DNA from: Glossina fuscipes
Lineage: Eukaryota; Arthropoda; Insecta; Diptera; Glossinidae
DNA: 64,000 bases
Direction of reading: 5' to 3'
Assembly: GCF_014805625.2 (NCBI RefSeq)
Contig: NW_023998455.1
Location: forward strand, 1 to 64,000
Shown here: one piece after another, positions 11,085 to 23,099 of the stretch
Layout of the letters: the number at the start of each line of letters is the position of its first letter
How positions within the stretch are numbered: the first letter of the stretch is position 1
The notes under the pieces: generated by a model
Told to the model about the DNA's origin: nothing
The model's input: only the letters and a program-made list of their open reading frames with translations
Database searches by the model: none
Made by a program: the position numbers and the translations under genes

Positions 11085-11245
11085 TCGCGTTATCGTTTAT
11101 AAAATATCGTTGTCGTTTAATTTTGCACTGTATTTATTGTTGACAATGCTGTCATGATTTAGTTCGCGCTTAGGACGCGATGTGATCGGTCGGTTTCGTT
11201 TCTTATAAGAAAGAAAAAAGTTAAGTTTCATTTAAATTCTAATAA
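11085..11245. repeat. Duplicated non-coding module, first copy
   Basis: Contains TTGTTGACAATGCTGTCAT, then TTAGTTCGCGCTTAGG, then GATCGGTCGG, then the perfect 14-base palindrome TTTCTTATAAGAAA. The same order of motifs recurs 1 kb downstream at 12,085-12,200. Short conserved blocks with a palindrome suggest a regulatory segment or the end of a small repeat; no coding frame is present. Confidence 0.55.
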
Positions 11246-11469
11246 AATTCTATCGCAAAAAATTCCTTTAAATTGCAAATGATTTGTGAAAATTGATCGC
11301 TTTATTGTTATTCTTATTCATTACACATTTTGCTGCCCGAATGAAAGAAAACCATTCTTCGCTAAATAGTGTTGTTATTTCTATCATTTGCAAAAAAAAC
11401 AAAAATGCATAACAAGAGCGTGTTTGAATATGTAATAATTGTATTGATGTTTTTATTCCCTACATGACG

Positions 11470-11745
11470 TGTGGCACTAAAACTTGAGGTAGACCTACCT
11501 TTTGTTGTATCAATCGATTTAGGACCACATATTATTGTGTTCTATCTACACGCCGTAACTTTCGAGACGTTTCAATAAGATCTGGTAAACTGATGTGTTT
11601 TAGTCGAAGAACGAAAGTTTTTAAAAATGATACGGATAGGAGCACTTTTTCGATTAGTTCCCTTATAACGTCTTGTTCTAAAAACGTCGTTATATGAGCA
11701 ACCGTAAGTTGGTGTAGGGTATTTAGTCGTGGGCTGCATCCCTCT
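11470..11745 (+). mobile_element. Mini-me-like repeat, 3' half
   Basis: Shows CTTGAGGTAGACCTACC, ATCAATCGATTTA, GACGTTTCAATAAGATCTGG, the CGAAGAACGAA block, the CTTATAACGTCTTGTTCTAA block and the tail TGGTGTAGGGTATTTAGTCG. The GTCY tract is missing. Confidence 0.6.
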
Positions 11746-12084
11746 AAAGTCCTTACAGCTTCGGAGAACAGTAATAGTCCTAGTGCAACGAGAAATCATG
11801 AAAACGCATTGAACATTTGAATTATTCAACTATACCAAGTACCTTATTTACACTTATATCACCTTTGAATTTGGTGTAAACTGATTATACAGAAAGACAA
11901 TCAAGAAGAGGTTTGATACCGAACTTTGTATTTCTCATAAAAAAAACGAAAAAAAACGAATAAACTCTAAAGTTCCAAAGGCATAATTTTCATAGGGAGA
12001 ATAAGAAATTCTTCTCATTATTTACAAAAAGATTACACATTATATTGCAAATCAATAATTAATATTTTATAGAACATATTGCTA

Positions 12085-12200
12085 CACTTACGAACTTTTG
12101 TTCACCATTATTTACTGTTGACAATGCTGACATTTATTTAGTCCGCGCATTCGCTTCGATCGGTAGAATGTGTTTCTTATAAGAAAGAAAACAATCTTGG
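12085..12200. repeat. Duplicated non-coding module, second copy
   Basis: Carries TACTGTTGACAATGCTGACAT, TTAGTCCGCGCATTCG, CGATCGGTAG and the palindrome TTTCTTATAAGAAA in the same order and spacing as the copy at 11,085-11,245. From 12,260 to 13,270 I see only AT-rich DNA without supported features. Confidence 0.55.
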
Positions 12201-13269
12201 AAATCATTCTTCAAAAGTTTACATTTTAATAAAACTCTTTTATAAAAATTTTTTTTAAATGTAAATCATTAGCATATCATGTACGGTATTAATAAACTTA
12301 GTGCGGTTAACTTACTTAGAAAACATTTTATCGGTCTTTTACTCAATAACATATGTTGGTGTGTGTGTTTGATATTCTTACAACATTCGTAATAACGGAT
12401 ATAAAAAAAAGCGAATATTTTATGCCTTAAAGAAAGTTTCAAGCCTTAGATGAGGACGAAACATATTTAGGATAAGAAAAATTTGAACAATTTTTATGAT
12501 TTGCCTTCGCTTAAAGATTAGCGAAGACAAAAGGAAGAGAAAGCACACTCATCTATTGGAAATATTTTTTCTTATAATATTTTAGTGCTGGCAATGCTTA
12601 TAAATGTAGTTGATGTCTAAACTAAGAAAAAAATTTCCATTTCTTTTGCAAAAAATTCTATGCAATTTGTAAAAATATATTATGGTAGATTAAAATTATA
12701 GAAACCTTTAATTTTTTAATTATTGTTTTCGTGCAAAGTTGTAACCATAATAATGCATAAAACCAATGAAAAATATATAAATTTTGTTGATCATATGGTA
12801 AAATTCCAATTCGAACTATTGTTATTTAAATGAGTGAATAAAAGTGTTGTGTTTGCGATAAAACGTTCAGGTGTAATTCTCCCGCCATCTCCCTCTCTCG
12901 TAAAGGGTAAGTGATTATGTTCAAAAATGTTTAGAAAATTTTTGCATAAATCTTTACCAATCGTAATGAGATGTTTTTGTGCGGATAAAATTATAAGATA
13001 ACATGATGGAAATCTTCGAAGCTATTTGCGAATTATAATTTTTTTAAAACATTCCATTAAACAGGCACTTAGGTTTATAGATGTATTTGTTACTCAGATG
13101 GTGATTAATGTATTGTCTTGTTTTGTTGACTAACCATTATCCGTCCATGTTTTGTTGCTGCACGTTGCGATAACCAAGCGGCAACCATAGCAGATACGAC
13201 AGTTTTCATTTTTATTCGTTCATTTTGCTCCCAAGCTTATAAAATGGAGATGAGTCGTTCTTATATCCA

Positions 13270-13560
13270 TCACTCAAGGACGAGGCTTACATTCAGGTAG
13301 ACAACATGTCTGCGGGTTCCAAAATCAAATCTCAAAAACTTTATAAAGTATGTATATTTATAATCTTAACTGATTTAAGCGTGTCTGTCAGTCTGTTTTG
13401 TTTTATGGTATTTAACTTGCAGGCAGTAATTTTCGAGAAATTTTGTACATTGGCATATCTTGCTTCAAGGACGACCGCTATAGGTAATGTCCATTCGAAT
13501 TGGATCGGCTTTTCGTCCACTTACCATATAAGATCTTGTTTTGAAATTGTTACATGAGTA
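13270..13560 (+). mobile_element. Mini-me-like repeat
   Basis: Contains AAGCGTGTCTGTCAGTCTG (reduced GTCY tract), a TTTAACTTGCAGGCAGTAAT block, CAAGGACGACCGCTATAGG and TTGTTTTGAAATTGTTACATG. Any open frame here is incidental. Confidence 0.6.
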
Positions 13561-13680
13561 ACTGTCTCCCTATTTCCCTCACTATCCATCTATCTGCCTA
13601 TTTTTCTCTGTCCTTTTGCATTTCCTTTGCTTTTTAGATGCGTTTGCATTGTTAGCTGACTTGTAGTGTTTGAAGACTAA

Positions 13681-13912
13681 TTACACTTTAAGTATGTGTT
13701 CTTTGTGTACATTGAGGCTTAGTTTAGCTAAACTGTTACTACGTTTCTGTTTTACATTAGCAACTGGTATACTTTTTCCGTGTTCGAGTCGATTGAATAA
13801 TCCATTCGTTAAATTTGAAAAGCTTTCTCTTCCTTTCGCACTTACCACACGGATAGTGGTTTTATGGAAACGAAAATCAGCTGTGTTTTTCTTATAAATG
13901 TTTAGTGTAGGT
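13681..13912 (-). pseudogene. Open coding-like stretch of about 75 codons, product not recognised
   Basis: On the - strand this segment is open from an A-rich tract near 13,912 to the TAA at 13,681-13,683 and has no ATG at its start. It includes SFSNLTNGLFNRLEHGKSIP and later KRSNSLAKLSLNVHKEH. The composition is protein-like compared with the AT-rich surroundings. It lies just downstream (on the same strand) of the Nup58-like relic, so it might be a further piece of that decayed gene or a separate exon. I cannot assign a family. Confidence 0.3.
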
Positions 13913-14076
13913 TTTTTTTTTTTTTAAATTTCGTTTGAACATGAGCAAAAGCAACGTATCGCATCGTATACCTTGGCAATCCATTGTGTGGCAATCCAAC
14001 TTTTGGTAGTTACCCACTTCTGAATGCCATTAGTAAGGCCAATGGAATTAACGCAGGTGACGTATTTTATTACATT

Positions 14077-14835
14077 TCATGGACTACAAAAACTATTAGT
14101 TGGCTGCGTAGCAATCGTACCTTCTGCCGCTGAATTATTATACGATTTACTAAAACTACTTATGGCGCTAATATTTGAGAACGGTGTTGGACTGGCTGTA
14201 ACAGTGTATGTCGGATCATCGAGCTTTGCGAAAACATTGGAATTATCGGGTAAACGATATTTTCTTCAATTAAGATATTGTTGCTATTGTTCCTCAATCT
14301 TCTCATGAAGCTGATGTAAATGGCCAACTAACATATGAAACTCTCATTGATGTGGCGAAAATCTGTTTCACCTTTTTCTTTGTTCGCGCGCAATTTTGTT
14401 ATTGTAAAGGGGCTGCGTATATATGCGATGTGAAACGTTTTTGATCATAACCCATGCAAGTGTGGTTATGACAGGTTTGTGGAGGCTATTAGTGTGGTTA
14501 TGACGGGATTGTGGAAGGTATTAGTGTGGGTATGACAGGTTTGTGGAGGGTATTCGTGTGATTATGACAGGTTTGTGGAGGCTATTAGTGTGGTTATGGC
14601 AGTCTTGTGGAAGGTATTAGTGTGGATATGACAGCTCTGTGGAGGATATTAGTGTGGATATGACAGGTTTGTGGAGGATATTAGTGTAATTAAAATGGAG
14701 CATTATTTTCAAACGTTTCATATCATCAGGAGGTATACTCTCTGGATTAGTTAACGAATGCATATGCTGTTCGATGAGAGCAATTTGTTCGCGAAAACCG
14801 ATTAAATCTTGCTCGTATTTCATTATCAACATCAT
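14077..14835 (-). pseudogene. Nup58-like: Nup58-like nucleoporin relic
   Basis: Two blocks in order on the - strand match the helical and C-terminal part of the p58/p45 FG nucleoporin. The first, at about 14,709-14,835, reads KYEQDLIGFREQIALIEQHM then HSLTNPESIPPDDMKR. The second, at about 14,077-14,355, reads HINESFICLVGHLHQLHEKI, then a stretch with two in-frame stops (EQ-stop-QQYLN-stop-RKYRLPDNSNVF), then a Ser/Thr-rich tail (VTASPTPFSNISAISSFSK) ending at a stop. In Nup58 the two blocks are nearly contiguous; here a 224-bp tandem array and about 100 bases of other sequence separate them. No ATG, promoter or N-terminal FG region is visible. Nup58 works in the central channel of the nuclear pore with Nup54 and Nup62. 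The stops and the array mark this copy as dead. Assignment is from remembered family motifs and needs an alignment. Confidence 0.68.
14460..14683. repeat. Seven-copy 32-bp tandem array
   Basis: Seven head-to-tail units, each exactly 32 bases, begin GTGTGGTTATGACAGG and end TGTGGAGGCTATTA with a few substitutions per unit. An eighth unit starts with GTGTAATTA and stops. No indels separate the units, which points to recent expansion. The array sits between the two blocks of the Nup58-like relic. Confidence 0.95.
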
Positions 14836-15289
14836 TATTATTTGATGATAACCTCCTTAATAAGTATAAAAGTGGATAGTTCCAATCCATATGTATGATC
14901 CATATGTATGATCTAACCTTACGTGTGCCCTTAGGCATAAGAATGACATATGACACAGGCACCGCCAGTTTTTTTATATGTATATATATGAAGAGAGTTT
15001 CTACCCTTAGATAATAATTTTCATATTAGCTCTCCCACGTGTCATTACTCCTTAAAACGCAACACATGGCGATGTAGCTGGGTCTGTTTTCGCTCCGGTT
15101 TTTCATATATTTAAAGGCTTACCGTAATGTGAATTTATGTAATCAAAATTATTTTATTCCAAGCCTTGTCGTCAACCATGTGTCCCGAGTTATTATTGCA
15201 AGAGCAGATATATTCAAGTTATTCTCACGCCCGATCGCAACATCATGTATACTTAGGGGCACATATATTTAATCAGTATAGTTAGTGCA

Positions 15290-15500
15290 AGATTGTAAAT
15301 TAATATACATCTGCATGTCCGTCTGTCCGCCTTTATCTTTGTTCTTGGGAAGCTTTAGATGGAAAGCTAAACATCCAAAAATATTATATACGATGCGATA
15401 CGATATCTATACGATGGCATTGTGAATGTAAGGTCATGAATAAATATACAACTGTACGTGTATCTGTCCGTCTTTTTCTTCATTTTACGCTTAGGTAGAA
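15290..15500 (+). mobile_element. Mini-me-like repeat with two GTCY tracts
   Basis: TGCATGTCCGTCTGTCCGCC at about 15,313 and TGTATCTGTCCGTC at about 15,459 are the diagnostic tracts. Flanking blocks are diverged. This is a decayed or doubled copy. Confidence 0.5.
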
Positions 15501-15749
15501 CGCAAAAACCTTACTTTTGTCACAGATAGCAGCAAAGAGAGTATCATTCAATCCATAGAAAATATTAACCTAAATCTCTTAGAACAAATATTTGCCAGCA
15601 TACCTTACTCGGTCTCCATTGTATTAGAGTAGAATATTTTATATAGAGGGTTACCTAGTTTGGTTGACTGCAAATATCCCCTATCTGGAACTGAGCTATG
15701 TCTATACCATACATGGAAAAGGGCTATAATAAGTTTGTGTAGATCTATG

Positions 15750-16040
15750 TAAAATCTAAAAGTCCTTGAGAATGATCAACCTTTTAATGTATAGATCGAT
15801 TCAAGAGAAATTGACGAATGATGATAATCAATTTAGAAACTGTTCCAAATCTTGTCAGTCCGTCTATTTGTATTGTGACAGGTCACAATTTTGAAGATGT
15901 TTTGATAAAATTGGGTATGTCGACATGTTCTGACGCAAGGACAAACGCTATTGAAAATGGCTCGGGTCTGGCCATCTCTTCAACCGCTTCCCATACAAAA
16001 TTCTACATTGGAAAACCGCTATATGAATAAATTTCGAATA
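15750..16040 (+). mobile_element. Mini-me-like repeat
   Basis: Shows ATAGATCGATTCAAG, TTGTCAGTCCGTCTATT, AGGTCACAATTTTGAAGATG, CAAGGACAAACGCTATTGAA, CTTCAACCGCTTCCCATACA and CCGCTATATGAATAA in family order. Confidence 0.7.
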
Positions 16041-16235
16041 CATTCCAAGAAAAGCTACCAGGTGTGTATCCAAGCGTTCAATATTTACAAAACCTCCGGT
16101 AGGGCAACGGATCACCACACTAGGGGTTCGTAAGCTTGTTCTTATAACACTGCAGCTGTAACTTGCAAACTAACAGTCAGAATGGAACGAAATTTTGCCA
16201 AGTATCATATGTAAGTCTGTCAGCAGTGTCGGCAT

Positions 16236-16360
16236 ACATATGTAAGACCGTAGACTTATTGAGTGATCATATTATGCATATATACATATATATAGAGATT
16301 TATTCAGTGATCACATTACATACATGTAAGGCCGTAGACTCATTAAGTGATCATCTTAAG
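16236..16360 (+). repeat. Short duplication of about 40 bp
   Basis: ATGTAAGACCGTAGACTTAT followed by TGAGTGATCAT at about 16,238 recurs as ATGTAAGGCCGTAGACTCAT followed by TAAGTGATCAT at about 16,325. There is a TA-rich spacer between them. Confidence 0.6.
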
Positions 16361-16379
16361 CCTTAATTAATAATTAGAG

Positions 16380-19300
16380 AGAAGTTAAGAGAAGAAAACA
16401 CACTGTTTTGTTTTTGTTTATTTTCGCATCGATTTATTGAATTTTTGCTTACAGAATTTTAAATATATTTATAATTTTTGTTTTTCTAGTTTTTGGTATT
16501 ATTTAATATCAGTTTTTTAAAGTCTTACATGAAATTTTACTGAGCAAATGGATGGATGATAAATGATTGTTACACAATTTGTTAGGTTATGTACAATAAG
16601 TTTCTTAACGATTAGTTGTGGAAAGAGATCGGTTTTCATAGATCTTACAAAGAGATTTTATTTTTATTTATTCATTTATTTATTCATTTTTGTTGTTTTC
16701 CTATTTCTATTTCTACGATTTTCTTTTGCTTTTTTTTTTTTATAAAAAAATAGAAAAAAATTTTGTCATCTATGCCTTAATTGTCTTATCAGAAAACATT
16801 TGATTTAATATTTAGAATTCTCTGATAAAAGAATAGGCATATTAGTTAGGTAAGGTTAGGTTAAGTTAGGTAAACATGCGATAACTTTTGTTTTGTTATC
16901 TGTTTTCCTCTAATTAATTTTTTTTCTTTGTTTTATTGAATGAAATTATTATTAATTCTGATTCTTCTATATAAACTATTTAAAAAAAAAAAATAAAAAT
17001 AAGTAAGGAGAGATACAAAGAGTAATTACATGAATTTTAATTTTCTAAATTGAATTTTTTTTATTTATATGTATATATATATATATATATGTTATTAAAT
17101 ATAATTTGAAAATGTTCTCTCTCTCATTCTTAAATTGAAGTTTCTCCTTCTTATTTGCCTTCATCTTCTTAATATTTTATTTGATTTTAATAATTTTTCA
17201 CTTGATTGCATTTCAATATGCTTTTAATTTCTCTACATAGAATATATTTCTTCTAAGGCTTTGTTTTTTTTTTTTTTTTTTTTTTTTTTTGGGACGAACG
17301 ATTGACGAACTCCCTTGTATATCGTTACATTCTTGCAAAAAGGTCAACATAATACAACACAAAAGCAATTACACTAGGTATCCCCCCTCCCCCTCACCCT
17401 CTTCCCGTTCATGTGCTTCCTTCCATCTTCTCTCCTATGCTCATCCATTTACAGAGCACAACAGAGCAGTTGCTAACGTGTATACAAAACTAATGGGAAG
17501 GATGACGGGAATGGAAAAGAAGCGAAAATTATGCTCTGTTAATTTCTTATACCAAGGATTGATATAATCAAAGTGTTGAAATAGTTGGACTAAAGTAGAG
17601 ATACTACAAGTGTAGAATGCTGTAGGATAAGAGTGTATGCCTAAAAAAGATAAGTTCTGGAAACAATCTCTTTGAAGATCTTTTCTAAAATTCATTTCTT
17701 AAAAATTTTTTTTTGTTAGATAACGGTATCTTTAAGATACAAAACTTTATAGATTTTGGGAATGTTTTTAAAAATATTGTCAATTGTTTTAGAGATTTAT
17801 GAAATTTTTGAAGTAAAGTTTTCGAAGTAATTTGTGAATATTGGAATATTTTTTTGATTTTAATATTTTAAAGTTTGTTTTTGAAAAATTTGAAATTTTT
17901 TTTTCCAAAAATTTATTGATATCGTTTAGAAGATTTTGAAATTTTTGTGAAAAAATTTTATTTAGAAATTTTTTAATTTGTTTTTTTTCGAGTTTCGAAT
18001 ATATTTTTGCAAATTTTTAATTTTATTTTAAAAATTCTGACATTCTTTTCCAAAAGCTTTTAAAATTGCTTAAAGTGAAAGATTGCTGTGCTAGTTTTAA
18101 AATTTATTTTAAAAATTTTTGTAAATGCTTTTTGAGAATTTTCTTAATTATTAGAAATTTAAAAATATTTTTTTTTAAATTATTTTTATTTTTAAAAATT
18201 TCTTAAATTTTTTTTCGGAATTTTTTTAAACTGTTTTAGAAATTTTTGAAAAATTTTTTTTAAACGTATTGCAGAACTTTTTAAATTGTGTTTTTAATGT
18301 TTTTCTGATATATTTTTGAAAATTTTGAAATTAAATTAAACAAAAACAAAAATTGTTTTAGAAATTAAAAAAAATTTTTTTATTTAAATGTTGTAGAACC
18401 TTTTGAGTTTTATTTTTTATATTGCAGAGATAGTTCTGATAATTGCAAAATTTTTTAAAGTTCTTGTAGAAATTATAGAATTTTTTTTTTCAAAATTTCT
18501 TAAATTTATTTTAGAAATTTTTGGAAATTGTTTTAAAGTTCTTTAAGAAGTTTTGATTTTAATGTTTCAAAAATTTTCTTTGAAAATTGTAAAAATTTTT
18601 GAAATGGTTTTTTAAAAATTAATGAATTTTTATTGTTTTTTAGTTGTTTTTTTTTTTTTTTTTTTTTTTTTTATTTAATTAAAGACGAAAATTTAATGTA
18701 ATTTTGTATAATCATAAAATTTTTTAATATTGATTGTCTGTAAGCACGTAAGTGTAAGATTTTTGTCATGAACTGCCAACAAGTCTACAATATCTTTATA
18801 ATGTCTTATGTATATATTTTTGAAGGGTGTTTACAAGATATGCGGTAACGGTGGCGGCTTCTGGTTTTTCTCAAACTAAAATGTCTAACTTTTATGTTGT
18901 GCATAAATGGATGACGGCCAGGGTTATTGAATCTCTATAAATATCTATATATATGTATACATATATATATATATATATATGTGTAAATATAAATGTGTGG
19001 TTGCTGCTGGTATATTTTTATATGTATGTGCGGTATGTTTGTCTCCATGTGGGTACATTTTCTTGACCTTTTCATTTATTTACTATTAATGTATTTTATT
19101 GACAGCAATTAGATCTTTCTTGTAATATTCACAGTTGTTGTCCTGTTGCCTGTTGTGTGCTTATTAAAAAGGAGTTGTGTTAAGGTCAAAATGATGCGGG
19201 TTAGAGTTTTCTTTGAATATTTGCCGTTTTCTTCTTTTTTTTTTTGTTATGGTTAGATATAGATCTTCGTTTTTTGTTGTCTTTGCTTTCTGTCTTAAAG

Positions 19301-19760
19301 GCTTTTATATTCTTGCTTCTTATTCTTTCTTATTTTTTTTGTGCCTATCACAAAAGGGTTAACCACAATTGAACAAAGATTTTCATTAGACCAGATGCAG
19401 ATTTTTAATGTATAAGTAAAGAAGCAGAAAAGCCGATAGTATAGAAAGGATTCAAGGACCAGAGCTCTGTAAACATTTGTTAAATCTTTTACATATATGT
19501 ATCTATACTTAATGGGTTAAATCTATTATAGTTTCTCTTTTTAAAGTTTATTTATTTTTTTTTTTTTGCAATTTTAAGACAAAGAATTGTTGCTGAAATG
19601 TATTTGAATATCAATGCTCATTGCAAAATATTATTTTTCGAAATTTTGTTTTCTTACCTTATGAAACTTTAAAATATTTTCAATTTTCTAAACTAAATAG
19701 GGATCAATAATTGCAGGTTTGTACCTGCTATGGCTATCTCACCTTTTTTAAACTGGTTCT
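16380..19760. other. Long T-rich non-coding block free of dispersed repeats
   Basis: More than 3 kb with many poly(T) runs (for example 17,265-17,290 and 18,649-18,672) and TA tracts. No supported coding frame lies on either strand and no mini-me copies occur. From about 17,700 to 18,640 it is almost entirely built from A/T words like AAATTTTTGAAATTTTT. It could be a UTR or an intron; I see nothing that decides this. Confidence 0.4.
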
Positions 19761-20560
19761 TACGACTTTCGTAACTATTTAATATAAAAATATTTTGAAA
19801 TTTAGTGAAATTTTCGGATTTTAGAAAAAAGCGGTTTTGGCGTTTTTTTTGTTTTCTTATCTAAACTCATCGTTAGGGCCTTCATCTATAGAGTACTTTG
19901 CAGTGATTAAATCTAAAAAAATTTTTGGGAATTTAATCGAATTTTCCGGTTTTAATAAAAGTCAAGTTTGGCGATTTTTTGATTTTCCATCTTAACTCAT
20001 AGTTAGAACGTTCTGTAGAATGTGTCCGGAGTCCTTGTCCATCTATAGCGTACTTTGTAGCTATTAAATATATAATTTAATCGAATTCTCGGATTCTAAT
20101 AGAAACCAAAATTTGGCTTTTTTGTAATTTTCCGTGTCTGTGGAAATTGCTTTGAATATTTTTTCATCTATAGAGTACTTTGCAGTGATTAATCTTGAAC
20201 ATTTTTTGAAATTTATTCAAATTTTTGGATTTTAGTAAAAATTATTTTTGGCGCTTTTTCACTTTGCCGTCTAAACTCACGATTTAGACCCTCTGTGAAA
20301 ACTGCTTTGAATATTTTTCTATCTATAGAGTATCTTGCAACTGGTAAGCGTAAAATTTTTTTTTTGAATTTACTTGAATTGTTGTAATAAAGTACATATA
20401 TATATATTTTTTTTTCGTTTTCTAACTTTTCCGTCGAAACCCACGGGTAACACTTTCCGCAGATACTGTCTTCAACATCTTGCAACGAAGTAACTTTGCA
20501 GCTCTCTAGTATCAAATATTTTTCAATCTAGTTAAGTTGTGTTTTGGCGGTTTTTTGATT
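19760..20560 (+). repeat. Degenerate tandem array, about 125-155 bp per unit
   Basis: The block ATCTATAGAGTACTTTGCAG recurs near 19,885, 20,038 (one change), 20,165 and 20,319 (diverged), each followed by ATTTAATCGAATTTT-like and TTTGGCGNTTTTTTGATTTT blocks and a TTAGAACGTTCTGTAGAA-like block. Four to five units are visible. Confidence 0.75.
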
Positions 20561-21339
20561 TTCTCTGTCAAGGATGTTCCCGTTTTATTTTTAGGAAATT
20601 AAAAGCCATGTAGATATTTACCATAAATATTTGTTAAAAAATTGTTTTTTGAAAGTTACACAAAATTTGCAATTTAAAAGAAAATGAGATATTATGCGTT
20701 TTTCGCAAAGATAAGTTTACTTTTCGATTAATTCCGTATAAATAGTTTTTAACAATTTTTAACATCCCCAAGGCTTTGCAAATTGTTAATAAAAATGTAC
20801 TTTGGAGGCATTTAATAAACATTTCCTTTGGAATTTAATTAAAATAAGAAAAAATTCTTTTTGACGCTTTTTTTAATATTAAATTTTTTTGGAAATTTTC
20901 TCCATTTATAAGTAAAAATAAAGTTTACTGAATGCTTTGTATACAATATTTTTGGAAAATCATGTCAAATTTTAGTAATCTACTAAATAATCATTTTTAC
21001 TATTTCAGCGCTTTTTCGTTAGTAGTACAATTTTCGAAAATTTTCGAGGCTTTTAAGATTGTATAGCCTAAGATCACACAAATATTTGTTAGACATAAAT
21101 AGTTTTCGAAATGTTTTTTTCCAATTTTCTTATTTTAGTAAAGATTACTTTAGCTCTTTTCCGTCCCTCCAATTTATTTGATAATTATGTTCTTTGTTAT
21201 ATAGAAACGCTTTAATTGATTTTCTTAGTAAACTTTTTAGCTGAGCTTTTATTTATATGATTTTTAAGTGTTTTAGTCATAGGAGTTACGAGATGTTATT
21301 CAAGAAATGATTCCGTTCCTTTCAACAGCACTATTTTCA

Positions 21340-21995
21340 TAGGAACTTGGTTTGTCGAGTTTCGCCCCTTAATGGGTTAATTGGAAAAGAAAGAAATAAT
21401 TACTATTTTTATAGAATCCATGTTTGCTGAATTTTGTCCCTACATGGGTTAATTGAAAAAAGGAATAATTACTATTTTATAGAAAACAGGTATGCTGAGT
21501 TTCACCGCTTAATGGGTTAATTGCAAAAAACTTTAATCACTATCTTAATGAAAACCAGGTGTACTGAGTTTCGTTCCTTAATGGGTTAATTGAAAAAAAA
21601 TTTTTAATCACTATTTTGATAAAAACCAGGTATGCTGAGTTTTGTCCCTTAATGGGTTAATTGAAAAAAAGGAATGTTTACTACATAACTATAATCCAGG
21701 TTTGCTGAATTTCGCCCCTTAATAGTTTAATTGATATTTAAATTAAAAAAAGAGAAAGGAGTAATCACTATTTTAAGGAAAAGCGTGTTTGCTAATTTTC
21801 GGCCCATAATGGGTTAATAGACATTTAAATTAAAAAAAAAAGCAATAATCACTATTTTCAATGAAGTTTCGTCCACTAATGGATTAATTGATATATAAAT
21901 AAAAAAAAAGGGAATAATCACTATTTTCAAGGAAAGCATGTTTGCTGATTTTCGTCCCTTAATGGGTTAATTGATAGGTAAATAAAAAAAAAATG
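21340..21995 (+). repeat. Nine-unit tandem array, about 57-85 bp per unit
   Basis: The block CCCTTAATGGGTTAATTG or a close variant recurs near 21,367, 21,437, 21,507, 21,574, 21,645, 21,716, 21,800, 21,870 and 21,957. It is followed each time by an A-rich stretch and GGAATAATCACTATTTT, then a TTTGCTGAGTTTCG-like block. Unit length varies mostly through the A-rich stretch. Confidence 0.85.
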
Positions 21996-22862
21996 CATTT
22001 CATTTTTAATTTTGCTAGAAAAGGAATTTCTATTTGTTTTAAATGGAATAAGTAAAAACTTTTCTCATTTTTGTTTTTTTTTTTTTTTTTAGGATTTATT
22101 TATACTTTGAATACTTAAATAAATGATTTTATAAAAATTTTTTACTTGTGTAAAAAGAAAAGATTTGTTTTTTCTTATACTTTATTAAATAAAGGAAAAC
22201 TCTTTTGAAGTTTGGTTTTATAATTTTTTTTTTTTTTTTAATCTCAAATCAATAAAATACAATTTTGTTAAAACATATGTTTTATACCATAAGATAATTT
22301 TTGTTTTATTTCATAATTTTAATTTTAAAAATTTTATTTTTAATTTCTTTTTTCGGCTTTAGTAAAAGTACACATTTGCTAATGTTTTGAATTGAATCTT
22401 GGATCAGGCATATAATATTTTATTCATTTTTAGAATTCTTAAGATCAGTTAGTCAAGCAAATTGTAAGCTTTCTCTCGAAGATTTATTCGAGTACCTTGT
22501 TGCGAAACATATTAAAACTGTGTTTTTCGTACAAAACTAAGGTTAGACATTAGGAATCGAATTGAAGCAAAAGTTGAGTTTAGAACTAGTTTATATACTT
22601 CTTGAAGTATAGGAAGGCTGAACACATTGTAGTAGAAACGTAAAGTCGATATATTAACTTAGAAATGGGAATGATTTGTAATTAAAGTAAGAACGGACCC
22701 TTGAATTGAAGTTGAACTAAGATGAGAATTGGATAATGAGTCGGCCTTGGATTCGTAATCCGAGTCGGTTCTGCGTTACTTTAAGAACGGGAATTCGAAT
22801 TAAGTACCAGCCAGAGACAAGCCAAGAACTTGAGCTTGAATTAACCATGAATTGTGACAACG

Positions 22863-23096
22863 AACCTGCAGCTTGATTGACTATGATTTCAAATAGCAAC
22901 CGAAACTTTTATATGTATGTTGAAATAAAAACGAACTATGGCACGAAATGGAATTTGAACTAAGCTGCATGCAAAGAATCCGTAACTTGATTGACTCTGA
23001 TTTCAAGCAGCAACCGAAACTTGTATAAGGAATTCGAAATAAAAACGAAATATGAATGGGCCTTAAGCTATGGCATGAATTGAATTTTGAATGAAC
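22863..23096 (+). repeat. Two-copy tandem duplication of about 117 bp
   Basis: CTTGATTGACTATGATTTC followed by AGCAACCGAAACTT at about 22,872 is repeated at about 22,987 with few changes, and both copies continue into AATAAAAACGAAMTATG and GGAATTTGAACTAA-like blocks. Confidence 0.75.
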
Positions 23097-23099
23097 GCC

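Noticed and set aside
12885..12910. Donor-like AAAGGGTAAGTG after a pyrimidine-rich stretch on the + strand
   Set aside because: A good donor by itself, but no matching exon, promoter or open frame was found, so it may be chance.
14024..14308. 94-codon open frame on the + strand
   Set aside because: It is the antisense shadow of the Nup58-like relic on the - strand.
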